From Pricia antarctica (GTDB taxonomy: Bacteria; Bacteroidota; Bacteroidia; Flavobacteriales; Flavobacteriaceae), in assembly GCA_011050085.1 (NCBI GenBank), contig DRGL01000014.1, positions 1 through 64,000 on the forward strand: a stretch of DNA of 64,000 bases, written 5' to 3'. Below the pieces are notes generated by a model that ran no database searches, was not told the origin of the DNA, and was given only the letters and a program-made list of their open reading frames with translations. Positions 8,888 through 17,769 of the stretch are shown here, piece after piece. The position numbers and the translations under genes are program-made. The stretch's first letter is position 1, and each line of letters opens with the position of its first letter.

Positions 8888-10147
8888 TCAAATTGAGATT
8901 TTAAAAGTTCTTTGTTTGTGCGACCTTTCAGTTTCCGATAGAATGGCACGTTTGCGGGATGCCCTATATTTTGCATAATAGTGAGGATAATTATCCTTTA
9001 GCGATGCAATCGGTCTATAAGCTTCCAGCTTTGGTCCGTGGCCATTTTTTATCAAGGCGTAAAATGTTTTGCCGGAACCATAGTGTTTTTTAAGCGCTAG
9101 TACTGTTTTCGTACCGTGAATAGGAATTTTATCCGTCATGACGAAAAAGTCCTTCTTCTTGATTACATCCTTTACAATCCTATATTTTAGAAGTTTGGAA
9201 ACGTTTTTGGAGTTCAAAAAATCGTCAAGCGCTGTCCATTGTTTGAGAGTGCCCTCATAATGTTGTCCCGCCGTCGCTTTTAAGAATAGTTTGTCATTGA
9301 AGGTTCCAAGTGATAAACCTATTTTAGTTTCGGCAAAAGGAGTAATCGATCTTTCCCCAAGAAGGGTGCGGAATTCTTCAGTTGAAAAGTAAACTCGGTT
9401 CCGGTCATTGCTCACGGCAAGATAGGGTGCCAAAATCACATAATCCTTCCGGATAACGGTCGGCACGAATAATCCATTCTTACCATCTTCAATACGTATG
9501 GGCAACCCACGGGATAACTGCTCGGTAAAATCGGTCGGTGGTGCAATGCTCTGAATTCCGTTTTGAACGAACTTATTCTGCAAATACATCGTTTGCAAAG
9601 CAGTATTGAAAAATGCTAGTGATTTCTTTTGGATGGTTTTATCCAGATACGCTACGTCTTTATGAAAATATCGATGTTTCATAAAGAGTTTATCGGATCG
9701 GGACGGATAAATACGTTCTACAAGTTTCACGTATTCCGAATTGTCATTGGCATACCAAACTGGACAATTGTTCACTTTGTTGTAGGATAGGTACTTTTTG
9801 CTTTCCGACTTGCAGTACCCTAATAGAATGGACATCAAAGCAGTATCGCCTTCCAAAATGGTTATGCGTCCTACCGGAGTGATCGTTCGGTCTTTTTGAA
9901 ACAATAGGTCTTTGCTCTTTAAGCGCGCTAATTGTTCTTTCAATGCTGTATTGATGAAACCGGAGTCGGCCAACTCAAGATTTCGAACATAACGTAACTT
10001 TTTCAAGTCGTTCAGATCATCGGTAGGATTGACCTTATATTCGAACTTCTGGAATGTATTGAAGCTAGGGTCAAGAAAACGGGACACCAAGTTTCGGACT
10101 TTGTAAAAAAGCTTGATCGGACTGCGTGGGTCAAGTTTTATTTTCAT
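8888..10147 (-). CDS. Hypothetical protein, 419 residues
   Basis: A basic soluble protein that I cannot place in a family. It shows alternating beta strands and helices, many Lys and Tyr, and no recognisable relaxase HUH motif, Walker motif or zinc site. Residues 345-372 contain a G-S-G-K-T string, but the required hydrophobic strand before it is absent, so I do not call it a P-loop. It sits between the M23 peptidase and small operon genes on the minus strand, with 13 bases to the peptidase. Since no relaxase was identified in this window, a divergent DNA-processing role is possible but unsupported. Confidence 0.65.
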   Translation of the reverse strand: MKIKLDPRSPIKLFYKVRNLVSRFLDPSFNTFQKFEYKVNPTDDLNDLKKLRYVRNLELADSGFINTALKEQLARLKSKDLLFQKDRTITPVGRITILEGDTALMSILLGYCKSESKKYLSYNKVNNCPVWYANDNSEYVKLVERIYPSRSDKLFMKHRYFHKDVAYLDKTIQKKSLAFFNTALQTMYLQNKFVQNGIQSIAPPTDFTEQLSRGLPIRIEDGKNGLFVPTVIRKDYVILAPYLAVSNDRNRVYFSTEEFRTLLGERSITPFAETKIGLSLGTFNDKLFLKATAGQHYEGTLKQWTALDDFLNSKNVSKLLKYRIVKDVIKKKDFFVMTDKIPIHGTKTVLALKKHYGSGKTFYALIKNGHGPKLEAYRPIASLKDNYPHYYAKYRASRKRAILSETERSHKQRTFKISI

Positions 10148-10160
10148 GGCTTTTAATCGC

Positions 10161-10955
10161 TTAAAGGTTCTTCAATTTCAGGTATACTTCATACTTCAAA
10201 TTGAATGAGCCTGTTGGGTCTATCCGCTTACCGTTCTTAATGATTTCGTAGTGAAGATGCGGACCGGTTGAAATACCGGTACTACCTACGGTTCCAATAA
10301 AATCGTGTGCGCCAATGGCCTCCCCTTCGGTAACCGAAACCGATTCCATATGGCCGTAAAGGGTTTGGAAACCATGGGAATGGGAAATCACGATATGGAG
10401 GCCATGACCTTTTGGGCTGTTTTCGATACGTATGACCCTTCCGGCAGCGGTAGCGTAAATCGGAGTGCCTTTTGGTGCGGCCAAATCGACACCAAAATGT
10501 TTTTTGGAAATCCGGTGTACAGGATGGTAGCGTTTACCATATGGACTCGAAAGAACGTAATGTTCACGAAACAAGGGAACTGATGAGGGAATACTATCCA
10601 GAATTTTTGGAAGCAACGGAAGGAAGGGCTTTATTGGTTCCATTTGTTGGAAATTCTCCATTTGGACGAACAGTTCGCTTAGTTTCAGATATACTATGTC
10701 ATCGGTCCGTGGCTCGTATTCAAAAATTTTGGGATGCTGCGACAGGGCACCAAGGTATTCCGGTCCTTGAACATCCCCATAAAAAAAGCGGTTTGCCATA
10801 TAACAGAGGAAGAACAATCCGACGAAAATCCAGTACGCGGCATTTTGTGGGGTAAAATGATCGACATCGTTTGAACTGGTCACCCCGCCCACTTTTAAAG
10901 TGTATCCCTTTAACCATTCGACACTTGTTTTCCTAATACTTTTCCACCAGGCCAT
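10161..10955 (-). CDS. Membrane-anchored M23 (LytM-type) metallopeptidase
   Basis: Read from the ATG at 10955, which has a GAGAAAC purine stretch just upstream, giving 264 residues; a longer in-frame start at 11003 is open. A single hydrophobic segment (W-I-F-V-G-L-F-F-L-C-Y-M, about residues 38-55) anchors the protein. The C-terminal half is a classic M23 zinc peptidase: H-F-G-V-D, the Y-G-H-M block, and H-L-H-Y-E, which supply the His/Asp/His zinc set, plus T-G-I-S-T-G-P. Such enzymes cut peptidoglycan cross-links. On conjugative elements they usually open the cell wall locally for the transfer channel. It is divergent from the transfer operon and leads the minus-strand operon. Confidence 0.9.
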   Translation of the reverse strand: MAWWKSIRKTSVEWLKGYTLKVGGVTSSNDVDHFTPQNAAYWIFVGLFFLCYMANRFFYGDVQGPEYLGALSQHPKIFEYEPRTDDIVYLKLSELFVQMENFQQMEPIKPFLPLLPKILDSIPSSVPLFREHYVLSSPYGKRYHPVHRISKKHFGVDLAAPKGTPIYATAAGRVIRIENSPKGHGLHIVISHSHGFQTLYGHMESVSVTEGEAIGAHDFIGTVGSTGISTGPHLHYEIIKNGKRIDPTGSFNLKYEVYLKLKNL

Positions 10956-10987
10956 AGTTTCTCTTTTATAAATTTTCGACCAAAAGT

Positions 10988-11017
10988 TTTGACACTTCAA
11001 CAAATTTATTATATTTG
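10988..11017 (+). promoter_or_regulatory. Bacteroidota-type promoter of the plus-strand transfer genes
   Basis: A TTTG at 10988-10991 and a perfect TATATTTG (TAnnTTTG, -7 element) at 11010-11017 are separated by 18 bases. This matches the housekeeping sigma consensus known for Bacteroidota. It points into the 11,054 gene with a predicted start of transcription near 11,022-11,024. The divergent M23 gene starts 33 bases upstream of it. Confidence 0.7.
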
Positions 11018-11053
11018 CTGTAATAATTGCAAATATATGTAATTTTTACACAC

Positions 11054-12265
11054 ATGAACAATAAGTGGCGAAAATTTGACGAATCCCTTGACTTGGTTTT
11101 CCTATTTGAACATTTTGGATTGGCCGAAAAGCGGAAAATGCGGAAGTATATCAGCTATGGCACCCATAGCTCCAGTTACATAGTCATCAGCACGGATTTG
11201 GGTTATCGGTACTATAGGCCGAGTGCACCTGAAAAAAAACTTACGGCTTTTGATTTTATATTGGAGCGTATTTCACGCGACGACGCAAATACCAAATTGG
11301 GGCTTTGGTCAAGGCTCGATGAGTTCTATACTTCCATAGATAAGAAACCGGACTTTTTTGTGAACGACAGATCGAAAAATACATTGGAGGCCGTTGCGCC
11401 CGATTACAACCATTTCAACGATTTCGAGTCGGAGTTTTCATTGACCGTGCAAACGGCTCGGTCGGCATCCTTGCAAATCTTCGAGGACAGGATTTTCGAA
11501 AATGCCAAGGGCCAATTATATTTTCCGTACCGAAATCTCGCAAACAACCTTACGGGGTATGTCACGGAAAAGGGAGGCAAGCTATCCTTGCTAGCAGAAA
11601 GTGCCATATTCGAATCGGTTTGGTTCAGTAAGGTGCCCAAGACCATAAAAAATCTGGTCGTTTTGCGAAACCCAATGGAGGCCTTGGCATTTCAAGGCAG
11701 GTTTGAACTTGAAGATGTGATTTTCCTGGCACTTTCCGACATCAATTATAGAAGTTCTAAAATACTCCTGCAAATCTTAAAGCGCACCAAATTGAAAAAA
11801 ATGGTGCTGAGCTTTACGGGTTCCTCCAAAATCGAAGGCTATATTCAGGATTTGATGCTGATCTCCTTTATCAACGATTCCCGCTTTTTGGTCAGGGTCG
11901 ACAAAGATCATCTTACGGTCAAATTCCACCCCGAGGGACAGAAACCTTTGGCGAAACTGCACAATGAAATCCTGAAATACAACAGCGGTCTGATGAAGGA
12001 ATACCTGAAGTTCAATAAAATTACCGACCAGTCCCTACTCGATAGAAAGAGTATCGTATTGAACCAGGAGAAGGAGTGGGTAGCTTGCCGAATTCCCTAT
12101 GAGGTAAATGCGCTCCGCTATTTTCTTTGGAGCTATTATCGTAATTACATGCATAAAATAATTGAAATAGTAAAACCGACAAACGCCAATTGGGCAATAG
12201 AGTATGAAGAAAACGGGGCCTATACCGGCACCGAAAAATTAAAGGCCTTTAAAATGGCCGTATAA
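11054..12265 (+). CDS. Primase-like protein with a degenerate Toprim-type region
   Basis: A 403-residue protein read from the ATG at 11054, since the longer in-frame TTG at 11027 lies only a few bases after the predicted transcription start. The architecture parallels the Toprim primase two genes downstream: an N-terminal region with a Y-R-Y-Y-R-P and phenylalanine-rich helix, then a central F-P-Y-R-N-L ... G-Y-V-T-E-K block, then alternating strands resembling a Toprim fold (L-V-V-L-R-N-P-M-E-A-L-A-F). The catalytic Glu of Toprim is replaced there by Asn and no clear D-x-D follows. It may therefore be a non-catalytic paralogue acting in plasmid-type replication or mobilization. This is an inference from pattern similarity only. 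Confidence 0.65.
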   Translation: MNNKWRKFDESLDLVFLFEHFGLAEKRKMRKYISYGTHSSSYIVISTDLGYRYYRPSAPEKKLTAFDFILERISRDDANTKLGLWSRLDEFYTSIDKKPDFFVNDRSKNTLEAVAPDYNHFNDFESEFSLTVQTARSASLQIFEDRIFENAKGQLYFPYRNLANNLTGYVTEKGGKLSLLAESAIFESVWFSKVPKTIKNLVVLRNPMEALAFQGRFELEDVIFLALSDINYRSSKILLQILKRTKLKKMVLSFTGSSKIEGYIQDLMLISFINDSRFLVRVDKDHLTVKFHPEGQKPLAKLHNEILKYNSGLMKEYLKFNKITDQSLLDRKSIVLNQEKEWVACRIPYEVNALRYFLWSYYRNYMHKIIEIVKPTNANWAIEYEENGAYTGTEKLKAFKMAV

Positions 12266-12270
12266 AAAAA

Positions 12271-12292
12271 GGGGGCGCTCCCGCCCCCTTTT
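12271..12292 (+). terminator. Rho-independent terminator
   Basis: A 7-bp stem GGGGGCG/CGCCCCC with a 4-base loop is preceded by A's and followed by TTTTAT. It lies five bases after the stop of the 403-residue primase-like gene. The A and T flanks make it usable from both strands. Confidence 0.85.
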
Positions 12293-12384
12293 ATCCTTAA
12301 TTCTGAACATGAAAAATGGAAATCTCATGCTTAGAATTGTAAAGTTAACAAATGTTTATTAATCCTTAATTTAAAACTTGAAAA

Positions 12385-13197
12385 ATGGAAAATCAAGCAG
12401 AAAAGGTTTACGTAAAGGTGAACCAAAAGTGGCAACGGGCCACGGTAACCGGAAAGCAAGACGGCAAGGTGTCCGTTATGACCAATGACGGGCAGTCGTT
12501 CAACCTGCCCAAAAACAGCAAGTATTTCGAACCTATCGTTTCCAAAGACCAAAAATTCGCTTATGGCGATGTCAAGGAACAGTTGGAGGGCCAATACATC
12601 AGCTACGCAAAGCTCCCAGAAAGCGTGCGGGATAACTTGGCCGAGGGGAAAGAATATTTTCATGAATCCACCTATATTTCGGAAGGGGAACTCAAAGAGG
12701 GCGCGAAAATGGTACAAATGGTATACGACCGTAATTTGGGTACTCGATTGGATGTTCAGTATCGAAGGAACGAGGTGGTTACTTTGGACAAGGCATCGGC
12801 TTACAACCATAGTTTTACCGCCGACGAATTCCGGCGTATGGTGGAGCAAAAAGAGTTCGTTGGATTTCAAGGAAGTACAAACGATGGGGAGGTCTTTCAA
12901 AAGCTGGCCTATTATGAACCGAGGGTACAGGACATTCGAACCAAATCGGCACTCTCTACCAACACGTATTTCTACGGAGAAAAGTTGACTGCAAAACAGG
13001 CCGATGCACTTAACAAGGGCCAAGAAATAGAAATGGTCATCAAGAGCAGAAAACATGGTGTCAAACCTTATTTGGTATCCTATTCTCCACGAAGGGAATC
13101 CTACATTACCAAAAATGTCGAGTTGGCGAAAGCCAAAACCATGGAGGTACATCAGGACGAAAAAAAAAAGCCGCGCGGCCGAAGCATGAAGGTCTGA
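12385..13197 (+). CDS. DUF3945-like conjugative element protein
   Basis: A 270-residue soluble basic protein. The C-terminal part (residues 195-240) has the pattern L-T-A-K-Q-A-D-A-L-N-K-G-Q-E-I followed by a K-S-R-K-H-G-V-K-P-Y strand pair. This resembles the repeat of DUF3945-type proteins found on Bacteroidota mobile elements and topoisomerase-associated proteins. A similar K-L-P-E-S-V-R-D-N-L-A-E-G-K pattern at residues 76-90 suggests two copies of that motif. The C-terminus is a lysine/arginine-rich tail. It has its own terminators on both sides, so it is a single-gene unit. Function is unknown. Confidence 0.65.
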   Translation: MENQAEKVYVKVNQKWQRATVTGKQDGKVSVMTNDGQSFNLPKNSKYFEPIVSKDQKFAYGDVKEQLEGQYISYAKLPESVRDNLAEGKEYFHESTYISEGELKEGAKMVQMVYDRNLGTRLDVQYRRNEVVTLDKASAYNHSFTADEFRRMVEQKEFVGFQGSTNDGEVFQKLAYYEPRVQDIRTKSALSTNTYFYGEKLTAKQADALNKGQEIEMVIKSRKHGVKPYLVSYSPRRESYITKNVELAKAKTMEVHQDEKKKPRGRSMKV

Positions 13198-13222
13198 TGG
13201 ACCGACTATAAATTAGGACATG

Positions 13223-13249
13223 GGCCGTTCATTCCGAACGGCCTTTTTT
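13223..13249 (+). terminator. Rho-independent terminator
   Basis: A perfect 8-bp stem GGCCGTTC/GAACGGCC with loop ATTCC is followed directly by six T's. It ends the DUF3945-like gene 25 bases after its stop. Confidence 0.92.
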
Positions 13250-13325
13250 CACAATCCAACTTAATGTACAAGAGATATACCGTGCTCCATCGGAGACATA
13301 TAGTGTCTCTGTATACCAAACTATT

Positions 13326-14615
13326 ATGATAAACTATTCCGAGGATCCCTTGCACTATAAAAAGTTGATAGCCCAAATCAATGAGGAGGTCGACTTTTCA
13401 GGCTATCTAAATGCCCAAGGGTATCAGCTCTTAAAGAAAAGTACAGGTTCGCAAGAATTCAAGAAGAATGACGAGCGTATCGTATTACAGACCAAACGTC
13501 ATCCCGTTACCTATTTTAATCGCAATGACGGTTCTGACAAGGGACTTTTTTTTAAGTTCATACATATGTGCTTCGGAAATTTCTATGAAGCCATAAAATC
13601 CGGATTAGAGGCCATAAGACGAACATATCCGGTTGCAAACACCGAAACGCATCGAAAGAGCGTCAAGACTTTCAAAAGCCTTGAGGAACGGTATAACATC
13701 AATCCTTTGACCAAGCCGATTTATTTGTCCGAGGTACGCCATCTGAGCCTGGCTACTCTCCGATCCGATGCCTTTAAGGGTAGAATCTTCAATGCCTTTC
13801 ATATCGATGACAGCAGGGGCCGTATTGCGAATATCGCCCTTCCGAAATATGGAACGGACGGCAATATCAAAAATTACACCTTATATAATCGACCGTACCG
13901 GGACAGAAAAGACGGTAAAATAAAGAAATTTCGATTATTCCTGAACGAGCGTTACGAATACCTTTTTGTTTCAAATCCAGAAGTCAAGGCGGACAAGGTG
14001 GTTTGCGTAGAGAGTGGTTTCGATGCTTTGGCGTATCATGAGCTACATGGGTTTCCAAAGGCCTTTTACATTTCGATGTCGGGCCATATAGATGATCGCA
14101 AGTTGGAGCAGTTTTTCCAATGGAATACCTTGGTAGGAGGGGCCACTAATCTACCGATTCATTTAGCATTTGACCATGATATCGAAGGAATGCGCTACGA
14201 TCTTATGGTTGTGAGGAGTTGGGTCAATCGACGGTCGGACCGCGTATTTATGGAACTTGATTGGAAGCGACCGAATATGCAAATTAAACTGAACTATCAT
14301 TCCGGCTCTCTGGCCGAAATGGAGCGTGATACAGATTTTATCAATGAACAGATCGCTGGTGGTCCGGAAGGGACGGCACAATTCTTTGAAAAGGCGATCT
14401 GTTTTAGGGATAAGGTAGTTTGGGAACTCGATCTTGACAAAATACAACGGTCTCCAAAAGCATCAAGGGACTATTGGAAGAGGGCAATCGGTATCCTATC
14501 CGAATGTTTTACAAGGGACACTATTAGAATAGATAAGTCCCCCTCCCAAAAGGATTGGAACGATGAACTGATTTCGGTAAAAAAAAAGTTTCATTGTCAG
14601 CTAGCTCATCTCTAA
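13326..14615 (+). CDS. Toprim domain primase-like mobilization protein
   Basis: A 429-residue protein with an N-terminal DUF3991-like region (aromatic strands and a K-G-L-F-F-K-F-I segment near residue 75) and a Toprim_2-type catalytic core. The Toprim residues are visible: Glu229 in C-V-E-S-G-F-D-A-L, Asp283 and Asp285 in F-D-H-D-I-E-G, and a C-terminal K-D-W-N-D-E-L (residues 409-415) typical of this primase class. Such proteins make primers or process DNA during conjugative replication. It starts 76 bases after the preceding terminator, following a small inverted repeat (GAGACA/TGTCTC, 13293-13309), and leads into the coupling protein gene. It appears fully intact. Confidence 0.85.
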   Translation: MINYSEDPLHYKKLIAQINEEVDFSGYLNAQGYQLLKKSTGSQEFKKNDERIVLQTKRHPVTYFNRNDGSDKGLFFKFIHMCFGNFYEAIKSGLEAIRRTYPVANTETHRKSVKTFKSLEERYNINPLTKPIYLSEVRHLSLATLRSDAFKGRIFNAFHIDDSRGRIANIALPKYGTDGNIKNYTLYNRPYRDRKDGKIKKFRLFLNERYEYLFVSNPEVKADKVVCVESGFDALAYHELHGFPKAFYISMSGHIDDRKLEQFFQWNTLVGGATNLPIHLAFDHDIEGMRYDLMVVRSWVNRRSDRVFMELDWKRPNMQIKLNYHSGSLAEMERDTDFINEQIAGGPEGTAQFFEKAICFRDKVVWELDLDKIQRSPKASRDYWKRAIGILSECFTRDTIRIDKSPSQKDWNDELISVKKKFHCQLAHL

Positions 14616-14660
14616 CGAACAAGATGGAAGAACAAGGGAAGAAACGCAAACGAAAAGGAT

Positions 14661-17126
14661 ATGCAAGATAAAAACAAAGGGTACATGGGCATGTACTTGT
14701 CAGCTTTCTACTTTGTCATAATCGTCTTTCACGAATATTATGCACTGTATGTTTATCACTATGGTCAACAACCTTTATTGGATAAGACCTACACGTATTT
14801 CGTTCGATCCGGGTTACCTACCAAGGGTATGATGGCCCGTGTGCTGTTATTGGGTCTTTTGATGGGCGGGATCATGATATACCGGCCCATCAAGAAGGAA
14901 AATATCGATCGCACAAAAAGTGTTGTAGGATTTACAATTTCCCTAAGTATTCTTTTTATATCGGGTCTTCCTTACGGAACCTCATTGAGCGGTATGTATA
15001 TCACTTTGATGCTTCTGACCTGTTCTTATCTTGGCCTGATGACCTATGGTATGCGTTTGTTCCAGTTTCTCGATTTTATGAACTTGGCCGAGAAAGACCC
15101 GTTCAATGATGCGAACGAAACTTTTAAGCAGACCGAAGAGCGAATCGATACGCCCCACTCCGTAAATATTCCGTATGCCTATACACATAAGGGGAAGCAA
15201 CGAAAAGGGTGGATTAATTTTGTAAACCTCTTTCGGTCTTTGCTCGTTATCGGAACTCCGGGCAGCGGTAAGTCTTTTTCGGTAATCGAGGAAATCATGG
15301 CGCAGTTCATCGATAAGAAATTCGCTATGGTCATCTACGACTTCAAGTTCGATACCTTGACCCGAAAAGCCAATGGATACTTGCAAGAAGCCAAGAAAAA
15401 GGAAGGGGACAATTCTGAAATACCTTTTCCAAAATTGTATCGAATTTGCTTTGACGACCTGAGAATGACCCATAAGAACAACCCTATGGATCCCTACAGA
15501 CTGACGAATCAATCGGATGCCATCGATACCGCCGCGACCCTTATGAAGAACTTGAACCCGGAATGGATCAAGAGGCAGGACTACTTTTCGCGAAGTGCCA
15601 TCAGTTATACCGGAGGCTGTATCTGGTATCTTAAGAAAAAATCCGAGGAGACTGGAAACTATATCTGTACCCCAGGCCATTTGACCATACTGACAACGGT
15701 CAAAATCGATATCCTAATGGAAATCATGACCAAGGATGTCGAAGTGCGACAAATACTTGTACCCTTTCGTGACGCGCTCGAAAAAGAGGCCATGGAACAA
15801 TTATCGGGTCAGACCAGTACCGTTCAGATAAGCCTTTCCAGTATGGCGACCAAAGAAATTTTTTATGTGATGTCCGGCAATGACTTTAGTCTTGATGTCA
15901 ATGAACCAAGATATCCTAAAATCGTATCGCTTCAGAACAATCCCGAGCGAAAGGAAGTCTACTCCGCTCCTTTGGGCCTGTATATGAACACCATTCTAAA
16001 ACAGGTCAACAAACCGGGCAAGCGCCCGATGGCCCTTATAATCGACGAGGTGCCGACACTGTTCATCATGTTGTTACGGACTATTATCGATACCGGTCGC
16101 GAGAACAAAATCGCTACAATCTTGGGCCTGCAAAGCGTTGGCCAGCTCATCTTGGACTACGGCAGGGAACTGGCCGATGTTATATACGCGAACTGCGCCA
16201 ACGTAATCTGCGGTGCCGCCAAAGGGGAGACCGCAAGACGATTGAGCGAGCTTTTCGGCAAAATACATCAAGAACGGATATCAAAAAATACGAGCAGTTC
16301 CGACGTGAGTACCAATTGGAGCACGCAGATGATGGAGCTTTTGCCCAAAAGCAAGATTGCTTCGATGTCGACAGGTCATTTTGCAGGTTTGTTGGCGGAT
16401 ACTTTCGAGCACCAGATACCGGAGAAAAAATGTTATGGTCAACTCCTTCCGGATATTGAAGGAAAAGAACGGGCCATGAAACATGAGCTGCCCATCGTCA
16501 ACGATTTCAGACCTGCGGATTACAAGGAACGTTTCGATGCGGAAATGAAACTCATCCGGGAACTGGAACTTGCGAAAAAAACCAGTCTACTTTTCGCGAG
16601 AGAAATCGGTTACATCGAGTTTTACGGAGCGCATCTGGACAAAGTGGGCAACAGTAGTTTTTCCAACGTTACTAAACGCAGAATCTTTAAAAGCGTGGTC
16701 AAGGAGCTTCGCCTTTTCGAATACAAGAGTTCAATTTTAGAACTTTTAAACGAAGGTGCCGGTTCCCTTAAGTGGGGAAAGCTGTTCGGACACATTATAG
16801 AAGAGTTTTTGGTGCAAACGGAAATGGACCGGGTAGCTCAGGCGAAATTTGATCAGATTATCAACGAAGTCGACGAATTGGTCAAGGAAGAGTATAAGCG
16901 CAGAACCGGAAAAGAACTGAAGAGTGCCATATTTGACGAAAAGAAAATAAATGGTGAAATTGCAAAGTCGTTAAATAATTCGGAGACGGAAGTTGCCGAG
17001 TTTATGGATAACTTTGAAAAAGAGCTGAAAGATTCCGAAATGAACTTTTTGGCCGACGTACAAGAAGAATCGCAAAACATTTTTGAGGAGAAATTTTCCT
17101 CTCATCCCATAGAAAATTTTGAATAA
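14661..17126 (+). CDS. VirD4/TraG-type conjugative coupling protein ATPase
   Basis: An 821-residue membrane ATPase that links the DNA-relaxase complex to the secretion channel. Four hydrophobic segments lie in residues 12-130. The nucleotide site is clear: Walker A G-T-P-G-S-G-K-S at residues 198-205 and Walker B A-L-I-I-D-E at 458-463, followed by the TraM-recognition type C-terminal domain. The C-terminal 100 residues are highly charged and probably coiled coil. It follows the Toprim primase by 45 bases. In Bacteroidota literature the coupling protein has been named MobC or TraG, so I give no symbol. Its stop overlaps the next start by one base. Confidence 0.92.
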   Translation: MQDKNKGYMGMYLSAFYFVIIVFHEYYALYVYHYGQQPLLDKTYTYFVRSGLPTKGMMARVLLLGLLMGGIMIYRPIKKENIDRTKSVVGFTISLSILFISGLPYGTSLSGMYITLMLLTCSYLGLMTYGMRLFQFLDFMNLAEKDPFNDANETFKQTEERIDTPHSVNIPYAYTHKGKQRKGWINFVNLFRSLLVIGTPGSGKSFSVIEEIMAQFIDKKFAMVIYDFKFDTLTRKANGYLQEAKKKEGDNSEIPFPKLYRICFDDLRMTHKNNPMDPYRLTNQSDAIDTAATLMKNLNPEWIKRQDYFSRSAISYTGGCIWYLKKKSEETGNYICTPGHLTILTTVKIDILMEIMTKDVEVRQILVPFRDALEKEAMEQLSGQTSTVQISLSSMATKEIFYVMSGNDFSLDVNEPRYPKIVSLQNNPERKEVYSAPLGLYMNTILKQVNKPGKRPMALIIDEVPTLFIMLLRTIIDTGRENKIATILGLQSVGQLILDYGRELADVIYANCANVICGAAKGETARRLSELFGKIHQERISKNTSSSDVSTNWSTQMMELLPKSKIASMSTGHFAGLLADTFEHQIPEKKCYGQLLPDIEGKERAMKHELPIVNDFRPADYKERFDAEMKLIRELELAKKTSLLFAREIGYIEFYGAHLDKVGNSSFSNVTKRRIFKSVVKELRLFEYKSSILELLNEGAGSLKWGKLFGHIIEEFLVQTEMDRVAQAKFDQIINEVDELVKEEYKRRTGKELKSAIFDEKKINGEIAKSLNNSETEVAEFMDNFEKELKDSEMNFLADVQEESQNIFEEKFSSHPIENFE

Positions 17127-17524
17127 TGGATATTGAATCGATCATTGCACTAGACTCCAAAGACCTCGGCTATATCGGGGAACGCTTAAGGGAAATACGA
17201 CTTGAACTCGTCGAACTCGACGATATAGAGGACAAACGGTTCAGCGCGTTCTCCATTACCAATTTGAGCGAATACCTGAACATGGACCGCGCCACTTTGA
17301 CCAATGTCGAGCGCGGCTCCTCCATGGTCAATTCCATAAAGATTATTCTATATTTCTATAGCCTAGGGTACAACCCCATATGGATTCTTTTGCCCGACAA
17401 TGAATTTATACAAAAGCGGAAGCTTGGGGAGAATATGGTCTATCAAGAAGGCCTTCAAGAGAAATTCCTTGAATTGGAAGAACGCGTATCGGATGCCATA
17501 AAGGATTTTAAATCCGAATTATAG
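17126..17524 (+). CDS. XRE-like helix-turn-helix regulator
   Basis: A 132-residue protein whose residues 10-90 fit a helix-turn-helix of the XRE/Cro type. They comprise an opening helix (I-G-E-R-L-R-E-I-R), a long insert, then S-I-T-N-L-S-E-Y-L-N-M-D-R-A-T-L-T-N-V-E-R-G-like recognition helices and a following hydrophobic helix. The C-terminal 40 residues form a charged coiled coil. It overlaps the coupling protein stop by one base and is followed by the palindrome array upstream of parA. It is a plausible regulator binding that array, though this is inference. Confidence 0.75.
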   Translation: MDIESIIALDSKDLGYIGERLREIRLELVELDDIEDKRFSAFSITNLSEYLNMDRATLTNVERGSSMVNSIKIILYFYSLGYNPIWILLPDNEFIQKRKLGENMVYQEGLQEKFLELEERVSDAIKDFKSEL

Positions 17525-17604
17525 CATCTTTTCGCAGCCCTTAAGTCGACTCGCTTTTAGTTTCTTATAACAGTATAATCCCCTCCTTCGAATACCTACA
17601 AAGC

Positions 17605-17747
17605 AATGGTCATTGCTATATAGCAATATAGGTTCAATGCGTTATAGCCATATAGCAACAATGCTATATAGCCGTATAGCGTCATTGTGCTATTGCATCG
17701 AATGCCCATAGTACCATATGGCCATATGACGCTATAACCATATGACC
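17605..17747. repeat. Array of short AT-rich palindromic repeats upstream of parA
   Basis: About 140 bases are packed with related short palindromes. They include a perfect 16-bp palindrome ATTGCTATATAGCAAT (17612-17627), GCCATATAGC (17647-17656), GCTATATAGC (17663-17672), GCCGTATAGC (17671-17680), CCATATGG (17714-17721), GCCATATGAC (17721-17730) and ACCATATGACC near 17738-17748. Two families can be seen: GCyrTATAGC in the first part and RCCATATGRC in the second. The array lies between the XRE-like regulator and parA. It is best read as a centromere-like partition site or an operator/iteron region. Confidence 0.8.
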
Positions 17748-17769
17748 ATCTAATTTTAAAAGTATACCT

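Noticed and set aside
9060-9140. A G-S-G-K-T string in the 419-residue protein read as a Walker A site
   Set aside because: There is no preceding hydrophobic strand or later acidic Walker B motif, so it is likely chance.
12331-13152. A 273-codon open frame on the minus strand opposite the DUF3945-like gene
   Set aside because: It is the complement of a gene with coherent domain pattern and terminators; its own product is cysteine- and phenylalanine-rich without a family pattern.
14982-15680. A 232-codon minus-strand frame opposite the coupling protein
   Set aside because: It is a shadow of the VirD4-type gene, whose Walker motifs fix the coding strand.
17605-17747. CRISPR-like or phage attachment array
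   Set aside because: The units are 8-16 bp palindromes with irregular spacing and no unique spacers of constant length, and no cas genes are near.
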